In this document: in pieces, positions 24,083-31,969 of the stretch
Layout: each line of letters starts with the position of its first letter
Position numbering within the stretch: position 1 is the first letter of the stretch
Assembly (NCBI GenBank): GCA_937127125.1
Contig: CAKZLO010000005.1
Coordinates: forward strand, 1 to 36,421
DNA length: 36,421 bases
Source of the DNA: an uncultured Ardenticatenia bacterium
GTDB taxonomy: Bacteria > Chloroflexota > Anaerolineae > 4572-78 > NAK82
Direction: 5' to 3'
Position numbers and translations under genes: made by a program
Notes under the pieces: generated by a model
The model's input: only the letters and a program-made list of their open reading frames with translations
Database searches by the model: none
What the model was told of the DNA's origin: nothing

Positions 24083-25063
24083 ATGAAAGCACTTCTGATC
24101 TGGAATCCGGCTGCTGGTTCAGCTGATTTTCATCATCACCTTACAGAAGGGATTCACTCTCTGGAGCGTTGGGGCTGGCAGGTGGAATGTGCAGCGACTG
24201 CCGCCAGGGGTGACGCTACCCGGCTGGCGCGTGAATGTGCCCAGCAGGGCTACGATGTGGCCATTGCTGTCGGGGGCGACGGCACGATCAATGAAGTGGT
24301 CAATGGCCTGGTGGGGAGTGACACCGCTTTGGGTGTCATCCCTGCCGGCACCGCCAATGTCTATGCTGCCGATGTTGGCATTCCCATCTGGAGCCATTTG
24401 CATCCTCACGCGGTGAGCGAAGCAGCCAGCATCATCCACACAGGCCAGCGTCGCCGTCTTGATCTCGGACGCGTACAACTGAAAGATGGTCGGGAACGTT
24501 ACTTTTTCATGTGGTGCGGCATCGGCCTGGACGCGGCCATCACCCATGAGGTGCGTTCCGAGGACACGCGCCGCATGGGCTATCTCGCCTGGATCATTGC
24601 CAGCATAATGGTAGCGGTCAATTTTATGGGCCATGGCGGTCGTGTTACTATGGGCGGTAAGAGAAGGCGGTGGCGATTGCTTTGGGTGGTGGTCAGCAAT
24701 GGGCAGCTCTATGGTCGCCTGTGGCGTATTGCCCCCACAGCCAAGATGGACGATGGGCTGTTGGATGTGACCGTTTTTGAGGGGTACGGCATCTTGTCCA
24801 CGATCCGCCACATCCTGGGTCTCACGCTGGGCTTCCACATGCGCGATCCGCGTGTGCACCATGAACGTTGTTCGTCTGTGTTGGTGCGCACGCGCAAACC
24901 GTTGCCGGTGCATGTGGACGCCGAGCCCATAGGCAACACGCCGGTGCATGTCAGTGTGGTGCCGCGCGCCATCACAGTCATCCTGCCACCCAGGTTGCCG
25001 ATGCATGTGCTGTCCCACCAGGATGAGCAGCAAGAGGCAGTTCAGGAGATGACCACAGTATGA
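24083..25063 (+). CDS. Diacylglycerol kinase catalytic-domain protein
   Basis: A 326-aa member of the DagK/YegS/sphingosine-kinase family, which phosphorylates lipid hydroxyls with ATP. The start MKALLIWNPAAGSA, the nucleotide-binding GGDGTINEVVNG (64-75) and GVIPAGTANVYA (84-95) are diagnostic. The C-terminal domain follows the family fold (DGLLDVTVFEGYG near the middle, then LPVHVDAEPIG). I use the ATG at 24083; a TTG at 24071 would add four residues, and neither has a strong ribosome binding site. The stop overlaps the Nudix start by four bases. The true lipid substrate, perhaps diacylglycerol or a polyprenol, cannot be told. Confidence 0.85.
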   Translation: MKALLIWNPAAGSADFHHHLTEGIHSLERWGWQVECAATAARGDATRLARECAQQGYDVAIAVGGDGTINEVVNGLVGSDTALGVIPAGTANVYAADVGIPIWSHLHPHAVSEAASIIHTGQRRRLDLGRVQLKDGRERYFFMWCGIGLDAAITHEVRSEDTRRMGYLAWIIASIMVAVNFMGHGGRVTMGGKRRRWRLLWVVVSNGQLYGRLWRIAPTAKMDDGLLDVTVFEGYGILSTIRHILGLTLGFHMRDPRVHHERCSSVLVRTRKPLPVHVDAEPIGNTPVHVSVVPRAITVILPPRLPMHVLSHQDEQQEAVQEMTTV

Positions 25064-25650
25064 CAGCCAGGCGACGCAGCGAGTATCCCGACGCGCCGCG
25101 GGTCGGGGTGGGAGCAGTGCTGGTCAGGGATGGGCGTGTGCTGCTGGTCAGGCGCGCCAGCCCACCCAATCAAGGCATGTGGGCCATCCCCGGCGGACGG
25201 GTGGAGCTGGGCGAAACGCTGCAACAGGCGGCAGAACGGGAGTTGCGCGAAGAAACAGGGGTTATCGCGCGCGCCGGCGAGCCAGTTTACGCGTTTGACT
25301 TCATCCAGCGCGACGAAACGGGGCGCGTGCGCTTTCATTATGTCATCGTCGATTTGTGGATGGAGTACGTTTCCGGTGAGGTGCACGCCGGCGACGATGC
25401 CCTCGAAGCAGGTTGGAAAAGCGCCCAAGAGATTGCCACACTGCCCATTCACCCGGCCACGCAAGAGCTGCTGGAGCAGGTGATGGCGCTCCACAGCGGC
25501 ACCATAGGCACCCCCGATGCAGTTAAGAACGTTCCGCCATTCGAGCATTCCGAGCGTGTGCTGGAGCTGCTCAGCGCTGCCCGGGCCTGGCTGCGCAAGG
25601 AACCGGGCAGCATCAAGCGTTTAAAGGCAGCGGTACGTGCGCTCGAATAG
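25060..25650 (+). CDS. Nudix hydrolase
   Basis: A 196-aa Nudix enzyme, cleaving a nucleoside diphosphate linked to another group. The Nudix box is complete at 46-68 (G, E52, REL-REETGV with R60, E61, E64, E65, G67). It is preceded by VGVGAVLVRDGRVLLVRR and SPPNQGMWAIPGG, as in the ADP-ribose pyrophosphatase/MutT-like groups. Residues about 135-196 form an extra basic helical tail (LLSAARAWLRKEPGSIKRLKAA) not needed for the fold. It is coupled to the lipid kinase gene through an ATGA overlap and converges with efp, the stops being nine bases apart. Substrate unknown. Confidence 0.85.
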   Translation: MTARRRSEYPDAPRVGVGAVLVRDGRVLLVRRASPPNQGMWAIPGGRVELGETLQQAAERELREETGVIARAGEPVYAFDFIQRDETGRVRFHYVIVDLWMEYVSGEVHAGDDALEAGWKSAQEIATLPIHPATQELLEQVMALHSGTIGTPDAVKNVPPFEHSERVLELLSAARAWLRKEPGSIKRLKAAVRALE

Positions 25651-25659
25651 CACACCCAC

Positions 25660-26217
25660 CTAGACGCGGGTCACATATTCGCCGGTGCGCGTGTCAATGC
25701 GAATGACGTCGCCGACCTGGACAAACAGAGGAGTCTGCACCTTGAGGCCGGTGGAAACAATCACCTCTTTGGTGGCACTGGTGGCAGTGTCGCCGGCAAC
25801 TCCGGGCTCGGCATGAACTACCTCCAGATCCACCGTGGTGGGAAACTCGACGTCGATGGGTTCGCCTTCATACATCAGCATGTTCAGCGTCATCCCATCG
25901 GTCAGGTAGTACACCCCATCCCCCAGCATACTGGCAGGCAGCACGGGTTGCTCATACGTCTCCGTGTCCATGAACGTGTATAGGTCGCCATCGTGGTAGA
26001 GATATTGCACCTGGCGCTTCTCCAAGCGAATGTCCTGCACCCGTTCGCCCGAGACGAAGGACTTTTCCACTGTCGCCCCGGTGCGCAGGTTGCGCGCTTT
26101 GACCCGGATGGTGGCGTTGCCACGCCCCATCTTGATGTGATGATACTCCAACACGCGATAGATTTCGCCGTCCAGCTCGAAGGTTACCCCTTTTTTCAGA
26201 TCGTTTACGTCAATCAT
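25660..26217 (-). CDS. efp: Elongation factor P with arginine tip
   Basis: A 185-aa translation factor that relieves ribosome stalling at consecutive prolines. The three-domain EF-P pattern is complete: MIDVNDLKKGVTFELDGEIY at the start, KARNLRTGATVEKSF, and the C-terminal GLKVQTPLFVQVGDVIRIDTRTGEYVTRV in pieces. The tip loop reads KMGRGNA, so the usually modified residue is Arg32, and the common Pro before Gly is Met30. Lysine-tipped EF-Ps are modified by EpmA; arginine-tipped ones may be rhamnosylated by EarP or left bare. The ATG at 26217 gives the normal length; the frame stays open 32 codons upstream but those residues are not part of the family. Confidence 0.92.
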   Translation of the reverse strand: MIDVNDLKKGVTFELDGEIYRVLEYHHIKMGRGNATIRVKARNLRTGATVEKSFVSGERVQDIRLEKRQVQYLYHDGDLYTFMDTETYEQPVLPASMLGDGVYYLTDGMTLNMLMYEGEPIDVEFPTTVDLEVVHAEPGVAGDTATSATKEVIVSTGLKVQTPLFVQVGDVIRIDTRTGEYVTRV

Positions 26218-26392
26218 TGTGTCCGCCTGTCCCCTTGGAGAATGATTCAACGAGTCAACCCCGATGCCTTCACCGGCCTCCACGCTGGGTAGAAGGGCAT
26301 GGGATGTGGTCATCTAGCATCTCGCTATTTTACCACGGTGCCTCTGAAAATGCACATTTTCTCCCCGGTCGATTCATGCCCCCATCGGGTTA

Positions 26393-27430
26393 CTAGCGCG
26401 ACACGCGTCCCGACACGTCCCCGGCCATAATTGCCTCCACCTCGGCGACGGTCACCATGTTGAAGTCACCCGGGATGGAATGCTTCAGGCACGAGGCCGC
26501 GACGGCGAAGTTGAGCGCCTTCTGGCGGTCATCCCCATAAGTGCGCAGGCCATAAATCAGTCCGGCGACGAAGGCATCGCCGGCGCCCACGCGGTCGACG
26601 ATGTGGGTGATGTTGTAGAGCGGTGCAGTGTAGAAGTGCCCTTGGTCCCATAGCACACCACTCCACGTGTTGTGGCTGGCTGAAATCGAACCGCGCAGGG
26701 TGATTGCCACCGTCTTCAGATTGGGGAAGCGCTGGTGCAGTTCCTCGCAGACGTAGCGATACTGTCCTGCCTCCACATGGCCGGCCTGCACGTCCACCTC
26801 GGGCGCCTTGATCCCGAACACCTTGTCAGCATCCTCCTCGTTGCCCACTGCGATGTCACACAATTGCACTATGTCGGGCATCACCTCGGAAGCTTTCTTG
26901 CCCCACTTCCACAGGTTCTTGCGATAGTTGAGGTCGCACGAGACGGTCAGCCCCATCGTGCGCGCCACCTGGATGCCCTCCAGACAGACGTCGGCCAGGT
27001 TGGCCGAGATGGCCGGGGTGATGCCAGTCCAGTGGAACCAATTGGCGTCAGCAAACACCTGTTTCCAGTCGATCATGCCGCGCTCGATGGTGGCGATGGC
27101 CGAACCGGCCCGATCGTAGATCACCTTGCTGCCGCGCTGCACGGCGCCGTGCTCGAGGAAATAGATGCCCAGGCGTTCGCCTCCGCGCACAATCTTGCCC
27201 ACCCCCACACCAAACTGGCGCAGGAACATGATGCATGCGTCGCCCAAATCGTTCTTCGGCAGGCGCGTGACGTAATCCACCGGCACGCCAAAGTTTGCCA
27301 GTGATACAGCGACGTTGGCCTCGCCGCCGCCGTAGGTCACGTCGAATGAGCGTGTCTGCGTAATGCGCAGGTGATCCGGCGGCGACAAACGCAGCATAAT
27401 TTCACCAAAGGTAACGACTGTGTTAGTCAT
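26393..27430 (-). CDS. kdgK: 2-keto-3-deoxygluconate kinase (PfkB family)
   Basis: A 345-aa ribokinase-family sugar kinase. It begins VVTFGEIMLRLSPP and carries YGGGEANVAVSLANFG (33-48) for sugar binding and DRVGAGDAFVAGL (279-291), with D285 the catalytic base. CDLNYRKNLW (165-174) is typical of KDG kinases, which phosphorylate 2-keto-3-deoxygluconate to KDPG in sugar-acid or Entner-Doudoroff-like routes. Other PfkB sugars remain possible. AAGGAGG fixes the start at 27430. It lies 20 bases after the FeoB permease gene and is probably transcribed with the iron operon, an odd pairing. The frame stays open upstream through feoB, but that is not coding. Confidence 0.85.
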   Translation of the reverse strand: MTNTVVTFGEIMLRLSPPDHLRITQTRSFDVTYGGGEANVAVSLANFGVPVDYVTRLPKNDLGDACIMFLRQFGVGVGKIVRGGERLGIYFLEHGAVQRGSKVIYDRAGSAIATIERGMIDWKQVFADANWFHWTGITPAISANLADVCLEGIQVARTMGLTVSCDLNYRKNLWKWGKKASEVMPDIVQLCDIAVGNEEDADKVFGIKAPEVDVQAGHVEAGQYRYVCEELHQRFPNLKTVAITLRGSISASHNTWSGVLWDQGHFYTAPLYNITHIVDRVGAGDAFVAGLIYGLRTYGDDRQKALNFAVAASCLKHSIPGDFNMVTVAEVEAIMAGDVSGRVSR

Positions 27431-27450
27431 CGCAGTGAATCCTCCTTGGA

Positions 27451-29187
27451 TTATGGGGTTAGGAGCAGTCCGCCTTGGAACACGATGAAGGCAGCCAGCC
27501 ACGCCAGGCTGAGCTGCCCGAAAACGCTGAAAAGCAGCCAGTAGATCCCCAGCTCCTGGCGACCCGTCGCAGTAGCCACGATGCACGGCGTGTACAGCAA
27601 TACGAACACCATAAAAGCAACAGCAGCCAGATCGCCACGCCCACCACTCGTGCGCGCAAAGCTCTCCCGCACCCGTTCCGTCAGCTGGGTGGGTGGCGCT
27701 TCCTCCTCTTCCGGCAACAGATTGATGCCCACGATGAGCGGCAGCGAGCGCAGCGTGTCGAGCGTCGCTTCGATGAAGCCCAGCCCGATTGTGCCCAGGT
27801 CCTGGAAGAAGCTCTGGGTGGGTGCGGACCGAGTGGAGTCGTCTTCGGCCTGATGCACCTGCGCCAGGGTGCTGATGATCACCTCCTTGGCCACCAGTCC
27901 GCTCATCAGTGCGCCACTGGTCTCCCAGCTGCCGAAGCCGAGTGGCGTCAAGGCCGGCGCGAGCTGCTCCGCAACGAAGGCGAAGGCGCTGTTGCGCAGC
28001 GGAATCTGGCCGAACTCCCCCTCTCCGCGCACCGGCAGCGCGGTCAGAAGCCAGATCACTAAGCTGGCCGCCGCGACAACCGTGACAATGCGCCGCAGGA
28101 ACGAGGAGATGTGTTCCCACATGTGGAACCACAGCGAGCGCAACGTGGGCAGGCGGTAGGGCGGCAGCTCCATCACGAAAGGCGATTCCTCATAGTGGCG
28201 GAACACGGTGTGTTTGAACAGTATGCCCAGCAACACAGCAACGAGGACCCCGGTCAGATAGAGCAAGAAGATGACCTGGCCGACGCGCTCCGGGAAGAAA
28301 ATCGAAGCAAACAGGACATACACCGGCAGCCGCGCACCGCAGCTCATAAAGGGCACTAGCAGGCCAGTCAGGAAGCGATCCTTGGGGCTGTCGAGCGTGC
28401 GCGTGGCGTAGAGCGCGGGCACCGTACACCCAAAGCCGAGCAACATGGGCAGGAAGCTCTTGCCATGCAACCCCAGGACATGCATCAGATTGTCCATCAC
28501 AAAGGCGCCACGCGCCATGTAGCCCGTGTCCTCGAGAAATGCCAGCATCAGGTAGAGTGCCACCAAGACAGGCACGAAGACGACCACGCCGCCCACACCG
28601 CCGATGATGCCGTCCACCAGCAATCCACGCACCCAGCTGTCGCTCAGGCCTGCCAGCTGCAACAGGGCCAGCACCCAATTGGTCAGCGGGCCGTGTACCG
28701 CATTGTTCAGCCATTCAACGTAGGGCGAGGTCACATCCGTGGTCACCTTGAACACCACCCACATAAAGAACAGGAAGATGGGGATGCCCAACGCGCGATG
28801 CATCACAACGCGATCAATGCGATCCGAAGTGGTAATGCGCTGATCAATCGTGCGCGTCAACACCTGGCGCACCAGGCTGTGCACGAAGCCATAGCGGAAG
28901 TCGGCCACGACCAAGGGCACATCGTTGCCGTAGTGCTGGCGCAGGTGGGCGCGGGCTGCTTCCAGCGCGCGGATAACCTCCTCTCCCCATGGGGATCGCT
29001 GCACCTCTGCCAGCAGGGCGGGGTCGTCCTCCAGCAGCTGAATGGCCAGCCAGCGCGGCGGGTAGACCTCGGCAAGCGCTGAGCTCTGCCGGATGGCCGT
29101 CTCCAGACGCATGATCTCTTCCTCGATGTCCGAGCTGTAACGGATCGGGACGGTGAGCTCGACGAGCGAGGCATCCGTAGTGCTCAT
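27451..29187 (-). CDS. feoB: FeoB permease part (ferrous iron transporter, lacking the GTPase)
   Basis: A 578-aa membrane protein equal to FeoB without its G domain. Residues about 10-110 (IRYSSDIEEEIMRLE, YPPRWLAIQLLEDDP) correspond to the helical GDI/spacer domain that normally follows the GTPase. The membrane core has the conserved GFGCTVPALYATRT (251-264) and PFMSCGARLPVY (279-290), the two Cys-bearing Fe2+-path motifs, and later VAKEVIISTL. About ten helices are visible. The start at 29187 has GAGGAGG upstream, and a stop codon plus 34 bases separate it from the GTPase gene, so the split looks genuine, not a frameshift. Confidence 0.9.
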   Translation of the reverse strand: MSTTDASLVELTVPIRYSSDIEEEIMRLETAIRQSSALAEVYPPRWLAIQLLEDDPALLAEVQRSPWGEEVIRALEAARAHLRQHYGNDVPLVVADFRYGFVHSLVRQVLTRTIDQRITTSDRIDRVVMHRALGIPIFLFFMWVVFKVTTDVTSPYVEWLNNAVHGPLTNWVLALLQLAGLSDSWVRGLLVDGIIGGVGGVVVFVPVLVALYLMLAFLEDTGYMARGAFVMDNLMHVLGLHGKSFLPMLLGFGCTVPALYATRTLDSPKDRFLTGLLVPFMSCGARLPVYVLFASIFFPERVGQVIFLLYLTGVLVAVLLGILFKHTVFRHYEESPFVMELPPYRLPTLRSLWFHMWEHISSFLRRIVTVVAAASLVIWLLTALPVRGEGEFGQIPLRNSAFAFVAEQLAPALTPLGFGSWETSGALMSGLVAKEVIISTLAQVHQAEDDSTRSAPTQSFFQDLGTIGLGFIEATLDTLRSLPLIVGINLLPEEEEAPPTQLTERVRESFARTSGGRGDLAAVAFMVFVLLYTPCIVATATGRQELGIYWLLFSVFGQLSLAWLAAFIVFQGGLLLTP

Positions 29188-29221
29188 GGTGAATCCTCCT
29201 CACGCTCCGGAGCGTTCTGCC

Positions 29222-29803
29222 TCAGCCATGACAGCCGGGGACCGAGCGATGGACATCTTCCTTACGTCTTGGGGCGTTCTGGCCGTCGCGCGAATGCTCG
29301 GCCGCGAACTGGGCAATTGCTGCTTTGAGTGCCTCGATCCCCTTGCCGGAGCGCGCCGTCATCGGGATGACGGGCACACCATTCAACAATTCTGAAAGCT
29401 TGGCCACGTCGATGCGCAGGCCGCGCGCGTCGGCCATATCGCTCATGTTGAGCGCCAGGATCAGGGGCACACCGGTTTCCAGGATCTGAGCGGTCAGATA
29501 GAGATTGCGCTCCAGATTGGCCGCGTCGATCACGTTGACCACCAGATCGGGTTTGTCCTTAACGATGAACGTGCGGGCAATCTCCTCCTCCGGCGAATAC
29601 GGCGAGAGGCTGTAGGTGCCCGGCAGGTCCACGACCCGCACGACCAGGTCGTTCCATCTGAAGGTGCCTTCACGACGTTCGACGGTCTTGCCGGGCCAGT
29701 TGCCCACGTGCTGATGGGCACCTGTCAACGCGTTGAACAGGGTGCTCTTGCCCACATTGGGGTTGCCTGCCAGAGCGACCAACAGCTCCTTGGCCATAGG
29801 CAT
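29222..29803 (-). CDS. feoB: Free-standing FeoB GTPase domain
   Basis: A 193-aa small GTPase equal to the N-terminal domain of FeoB. Motifs: G1 GNPNVGKS (13-20), the G2 threonine T40 in NWPGKTVE, G3 DLPG (59-62), G4 NMSD (119-122) and a G5-like TARSGKG (149-155). FeoB G domains couple GTP binding to Fe2+ uptake. A hydrophilic tail of about 25 residues ends it. The ATG at 29803 directly follows the feoA stop codon; a second ATG at 29797 is equally possible. The permease part is the next gene. Together with feoA they would act as one transporter complex. Confidence 0.92.
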   Translation of the reverse strand: MPMAKELLVALAGNPNVGKSTLFNALTGAHQHVGNWPGKTVERREGTFRWNDLVVRVVDLPGTYSLSPYSPEEEIARTFIVKDKPDLVVNVIDAANLERNLYLTAQILETGVPLILALNMSDMADARGLRIDVAKLSELLNGVPVIPMTARSGKGIEALKAAIAQFAAEHSRDGQNAPRRKEDVHRSVPGCHG

Positions 29804-30049
29804 TTACTCGTCCAGCAGCTCCACCCACACCTTGTCGGCCATGCCGCGTCCCAGCGCCAGCCGTGTGTCGCGCACAGCCAGCAGGATTGGCCCGCCACTG
29901 TTGCGATGCAATACCTCGATTTCGACGCCGGGGATGAGGCCCAGTTCCGAGAGGCGATGGATGAGACGATGCCCTCCTTGAATGCGCACCAGTCTGGCGC
30001 GTCGTCCGGGCATCACACTGGTCAATGGCACGGCTGGTTTGTGTTCCAT
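29804..30049 (-). CDS. feoA: Ferrous iron transport protein A
   Basis: An 81-aa SH3-like cytoplasmic protein that works with FeoB. The pattern SVMPGRRARLVRIQGG, HRLSELGLIPGVEIEVLHRN and PILLAVRDTRLALGRGMADKVWV (quoted in pieces) is typical. The ATG at 30049 is supported by GAGGTGAGG; a longer frame start at 30124 would overlap the repressor deeply. Its start shares one base with the stop of the repressor gene, and its stop abuts the GTPase gene, a tight feoA-feoB operon. Confidence 0.9.
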   Translation of the reverse strand: MEHKPAVPLTSVMPGRRARLVRIQGGHRLIHRLSELGLIPGVEIEVLHRNSGGPILLAVRDTRLALGRGMADKVWVELLDE

Positions 30050-30738
30050 CACCTCACCTCGATCGTACAGGGATTTGTTACAGGTAGCAACGACACCTCG
30101 ATTTGCGCAGCCAGTTCCTGGCACATAGTCAGGCAGCGCGCCGTTGTCTGGAGCAACAGCGAGCCGTCAGAAGAGGCAGCCAGCACAGTCAGCTCGGCGC
30201 CGGGCGTGATACCTTGGGCACATAGAAACTCGTTGGCGACCGCATCCTCCACGGCCACGCGTGTCACCCGTGCGCGCTGACCGCTGACCAGCTGGGACAG
30301 TCGCGGATGGCCCGACGCGGCGGCCTCGGATGCCGTGTCAACGTGCATCCCAGTCTCCGGCCTGGCCAGATACTCCGCCATCCGACGCGCCAGATTATCC
30401 GGGGTCGCGTGTTCCAGCTGACAGGCGAAAGCGCGAGCTTCATCCACGTCGGCGCCCAACCGCTCCACCAGGAATGTCTCCCACAGCCGGCGGCGCCGCA
30501 GGACTTGGTGGGCCAGCGCTGTCCCTTCGGGGGTGAGCGTCACCCCTCTGTAGGGCTGATAGATGGCCCATCCGCGTTCCACCAGCTTGCGGCACATCTC
30601 GTTCACCGACACCGGCGAGTGGGATAGTTGCTCGGCCAGTTGCGATAGCGGCACCGGTTGCTCTGCCGTCGTCTGCAACGTGGCAATCGTCGCCAGGTAC
30701 ATCTCGATGTTCTTGCTGATCTCGCCCTCGGAACCCAT
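30049..30738 (-). CDS. DtxR/MntR-family metal-dependent repressor with FeoA-like C-terminus
   Basis: A 229-aa regulator. A winged helix (about 10-75, with NIEMYLATIATL and SPVSVNEMCRKLVERGW), a dimerisation and metal domain (about 80-130), and an SH3/FeoA-like C-terminal domain (about 145-225). Judged against DtxR, the primary metal site appears kept: M13, C106, E109, H110. The ancillary site appears broken: positions matching H79 and H98 are R83 and R102, while E87 remains. GAGGTG precedes the ATG at 30738. It heads the feo operon and has a likely operator of its own just upstream, so it should repress iron uptake when Fe2+ (or Mn2+) is plentiful. Confidence 0.85.
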   Translation of the reverse strand: MGSEGEISKNIEMYLATIATLQTTAEQPVPLSQLAEQLSHSPVSVNEMCRKLVERGWAIYQPYRGVTLTPEGTALAHQVLRRRRLWETFLVERLGADVDEARAFACQLEHATPDNLARRMAEYLARPETGMHVDTASEAAASGHPRLSQLVSGQRARVTRVAVEDAVANEFLCAQGITPGAELTVLAASSDGSLLLQTTARCLTMCQELAAQIEVSLLPVTNPCTIEVR

Positions 30739-30791
30739 AACACACCTCAAGCCCATGTTAGGGCAAGCCAGAGAACCAGCTGCTAGAATTG

Positions 30792-30833
30792 TAAGGTGTA
30801 CCTTAATTTTATCACCCCGCGGCATTCTGTCAA
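30792..30833 (-). promoter_or_regulatory. feo operon promoter with DtxR-type operator
   Basis: On the minus strand TTGACA (30833-30828) and TAAAAT (30811-30806) are 16 bases apart. Directly downstream lies the palindrome TAAGGT-GT-ACCTTA (30792-30805, perfect six-base arms), at the expected transcription start. A metal-bound DtxR-type dimer there would block transcription of its own gene and of feoAB. Confidence 0.75.
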
Positions 30834-30875
30834 ATCCAGCCTGAGCGATGTGAGCCCACGCAGCGCCGAGACACC

Positions 30876-30904
30876 TTGCTCAGCGTCGGCGGATGCGGTA
30901 TGAT
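30876..30904 (+). promoter_or_regulatory. Candidate promoter of the UroD-family gene
   Basis: TTGCTC (30876-30881) and TATGAT (30899-30904) are 17 bases apart. The -10 box covers two possible upstream ATG codons, which argues for the later start at 30927. Confidence 0.45.
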
Positions 30905-30926
30905 GCTCACAAAAAGGCTGCCGTGT

Positions 30927-31937
30927 ATGACTAAGCGTGATGTCATCCGCATGGTCCTCGATGGAGTGCGACCGCCATACATCCCATGGTCCTTTTCCTT
31001 CACCCTGGAGGCCAAGGAGAAGCTCATAGCCTATTACGGCACCCCCGACCTGGACACCGTCCTGCACAACCACCTGCTCGCGCTCGGCAACCCGGTCGGC
31101 TTCTTCGAGGAACTGGGAAATCATCGTTTTCGCGATGTCTTCGGAGTGGTGTGGGATCGCACGGTCGACCGCGACATCGGCATCGTCGAGCAGACCGTAT
31201 TGCCGCAGCCCACGCTGCGCGGCTACCAGTTTCCCGACCCGTTCGACGCACGTTTCTTCACCGATATTCCGGAGCGGATTGCACGCTACGGGGACTGTTT
31301 TCGCGTCTTCGAGATAGGTTTCTCGCTCTACGAACGCGCCTGGACGATGCGCGGATGGGAAAACCTGATGCTCGATTTCTACGATCATCCCGCCTTTGTG
31401 CGCGAGCTGCTCAACACCATTGCCGATTATAACATTGCGCAGGCGCGCAAAGCCATGGAGTATGACATCGACGCGGTCTACTTTGGGGACGACTGGGGGC
31501 AGCAACGCGGTCTGCAGATGGGGCCACGCATTTGGTACGAGTTCATCTACCCTGTGTTGAAACGCATGTATGGCGCCGTGCGCGCAGCCGGCAAGTATGT
31601 CTTCATCCACTCGTGTGGCGATGTGGACGAGCTGTTCGACGATCTGATCGCCATCGGGCTAAACTGCTTCAATCCGTTTCAGCCGGAGGTGATGGACGTT
31701 GCCGACCTACTACAGCGCTACCGGGGCAAGCTGGCCTTCTACGGTGGCCTCTCCACCCAGCGGACGCTGCCCTACGGCACGCCCGAGGACGTGCGCCGCG
31801 AGACGCGCCGGCTGTTGGAACTAGGGCGCGCGGGAAGCTACATCCTGGCGCCGGCGCACGATGTCGAGGGCGATGTGCCGCTGGAAAATATGCTGGCCTT
31901 CATCGAGGAAACGCACCGTCAAGCGGGTCTCGCCTGA
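30927..31937 (+). CDS. Uroporphyrinogen decarboxylase-family protein
   Basis: A 336-aa TIM-barrel protein of the UroD/MtaA superfamily, but not HemE: the N-terminal heme-enzyme arginine motifs are not apparent. It starts MTKRDVIRMVLDGVRPPYIPW and contains DAVYFGDDWGQQRGLQMGP, the metal-site-like HSCGD (H228, C230) and APAHDVEGDVPLENML near the end. In corrinoid methyltransferases the third zinc ligand is Cys; here that zone reads APAHD, so a His may replace it. The family includes corrinoid-linked methyltransferases and many uncharacterised proteins found by sugar-transport genes. It converges with the ABC permease genes (32 bases apart) and diverges from the iron operon. Confidence 0.75.
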   Translation: MTKRDVIRMVLDGVRPPYIPWSFSFTLEAKEKLIAYYGTPDLDTVLHNHLLALGNPVGFFEELGNHRFRDVFGVVWDRTVDRDIGIVEQTVLPQPTLRGYQFPDPFDARFFTDIPERIARYGDCFRVFEIGFSLYERAWTMRGWENLMLDFYDHPAFVRELLNTIADYNIAQARKAMEYDIDAVYFGDDWGQQRGLQMGPRIWYEFIYPVLKRMYGAVRAAGKYVFIHSCGDVDELFDDLIAIGLNCFNPFQPEVMDVADLLQRYRGKLAFYGGLSTQRTLPYGTPEDVRRETRRLLELGRAGSYILAPAHDVEGDVPLENMLAFIEETHRQAGLA

Positions 31938-31969
31938 CCAGTCGGGACGCCGACGCGTGCGCCTCAGAC

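Noticed and set aside
27431-28132. Upstream extension of the sugar kinase frame into 579 residues
   Set aside because: The added part is antisense-frame or off-frame reading of the FeoB permease on the same strand; the kinase has its own start and ribosome binding site at 27430.
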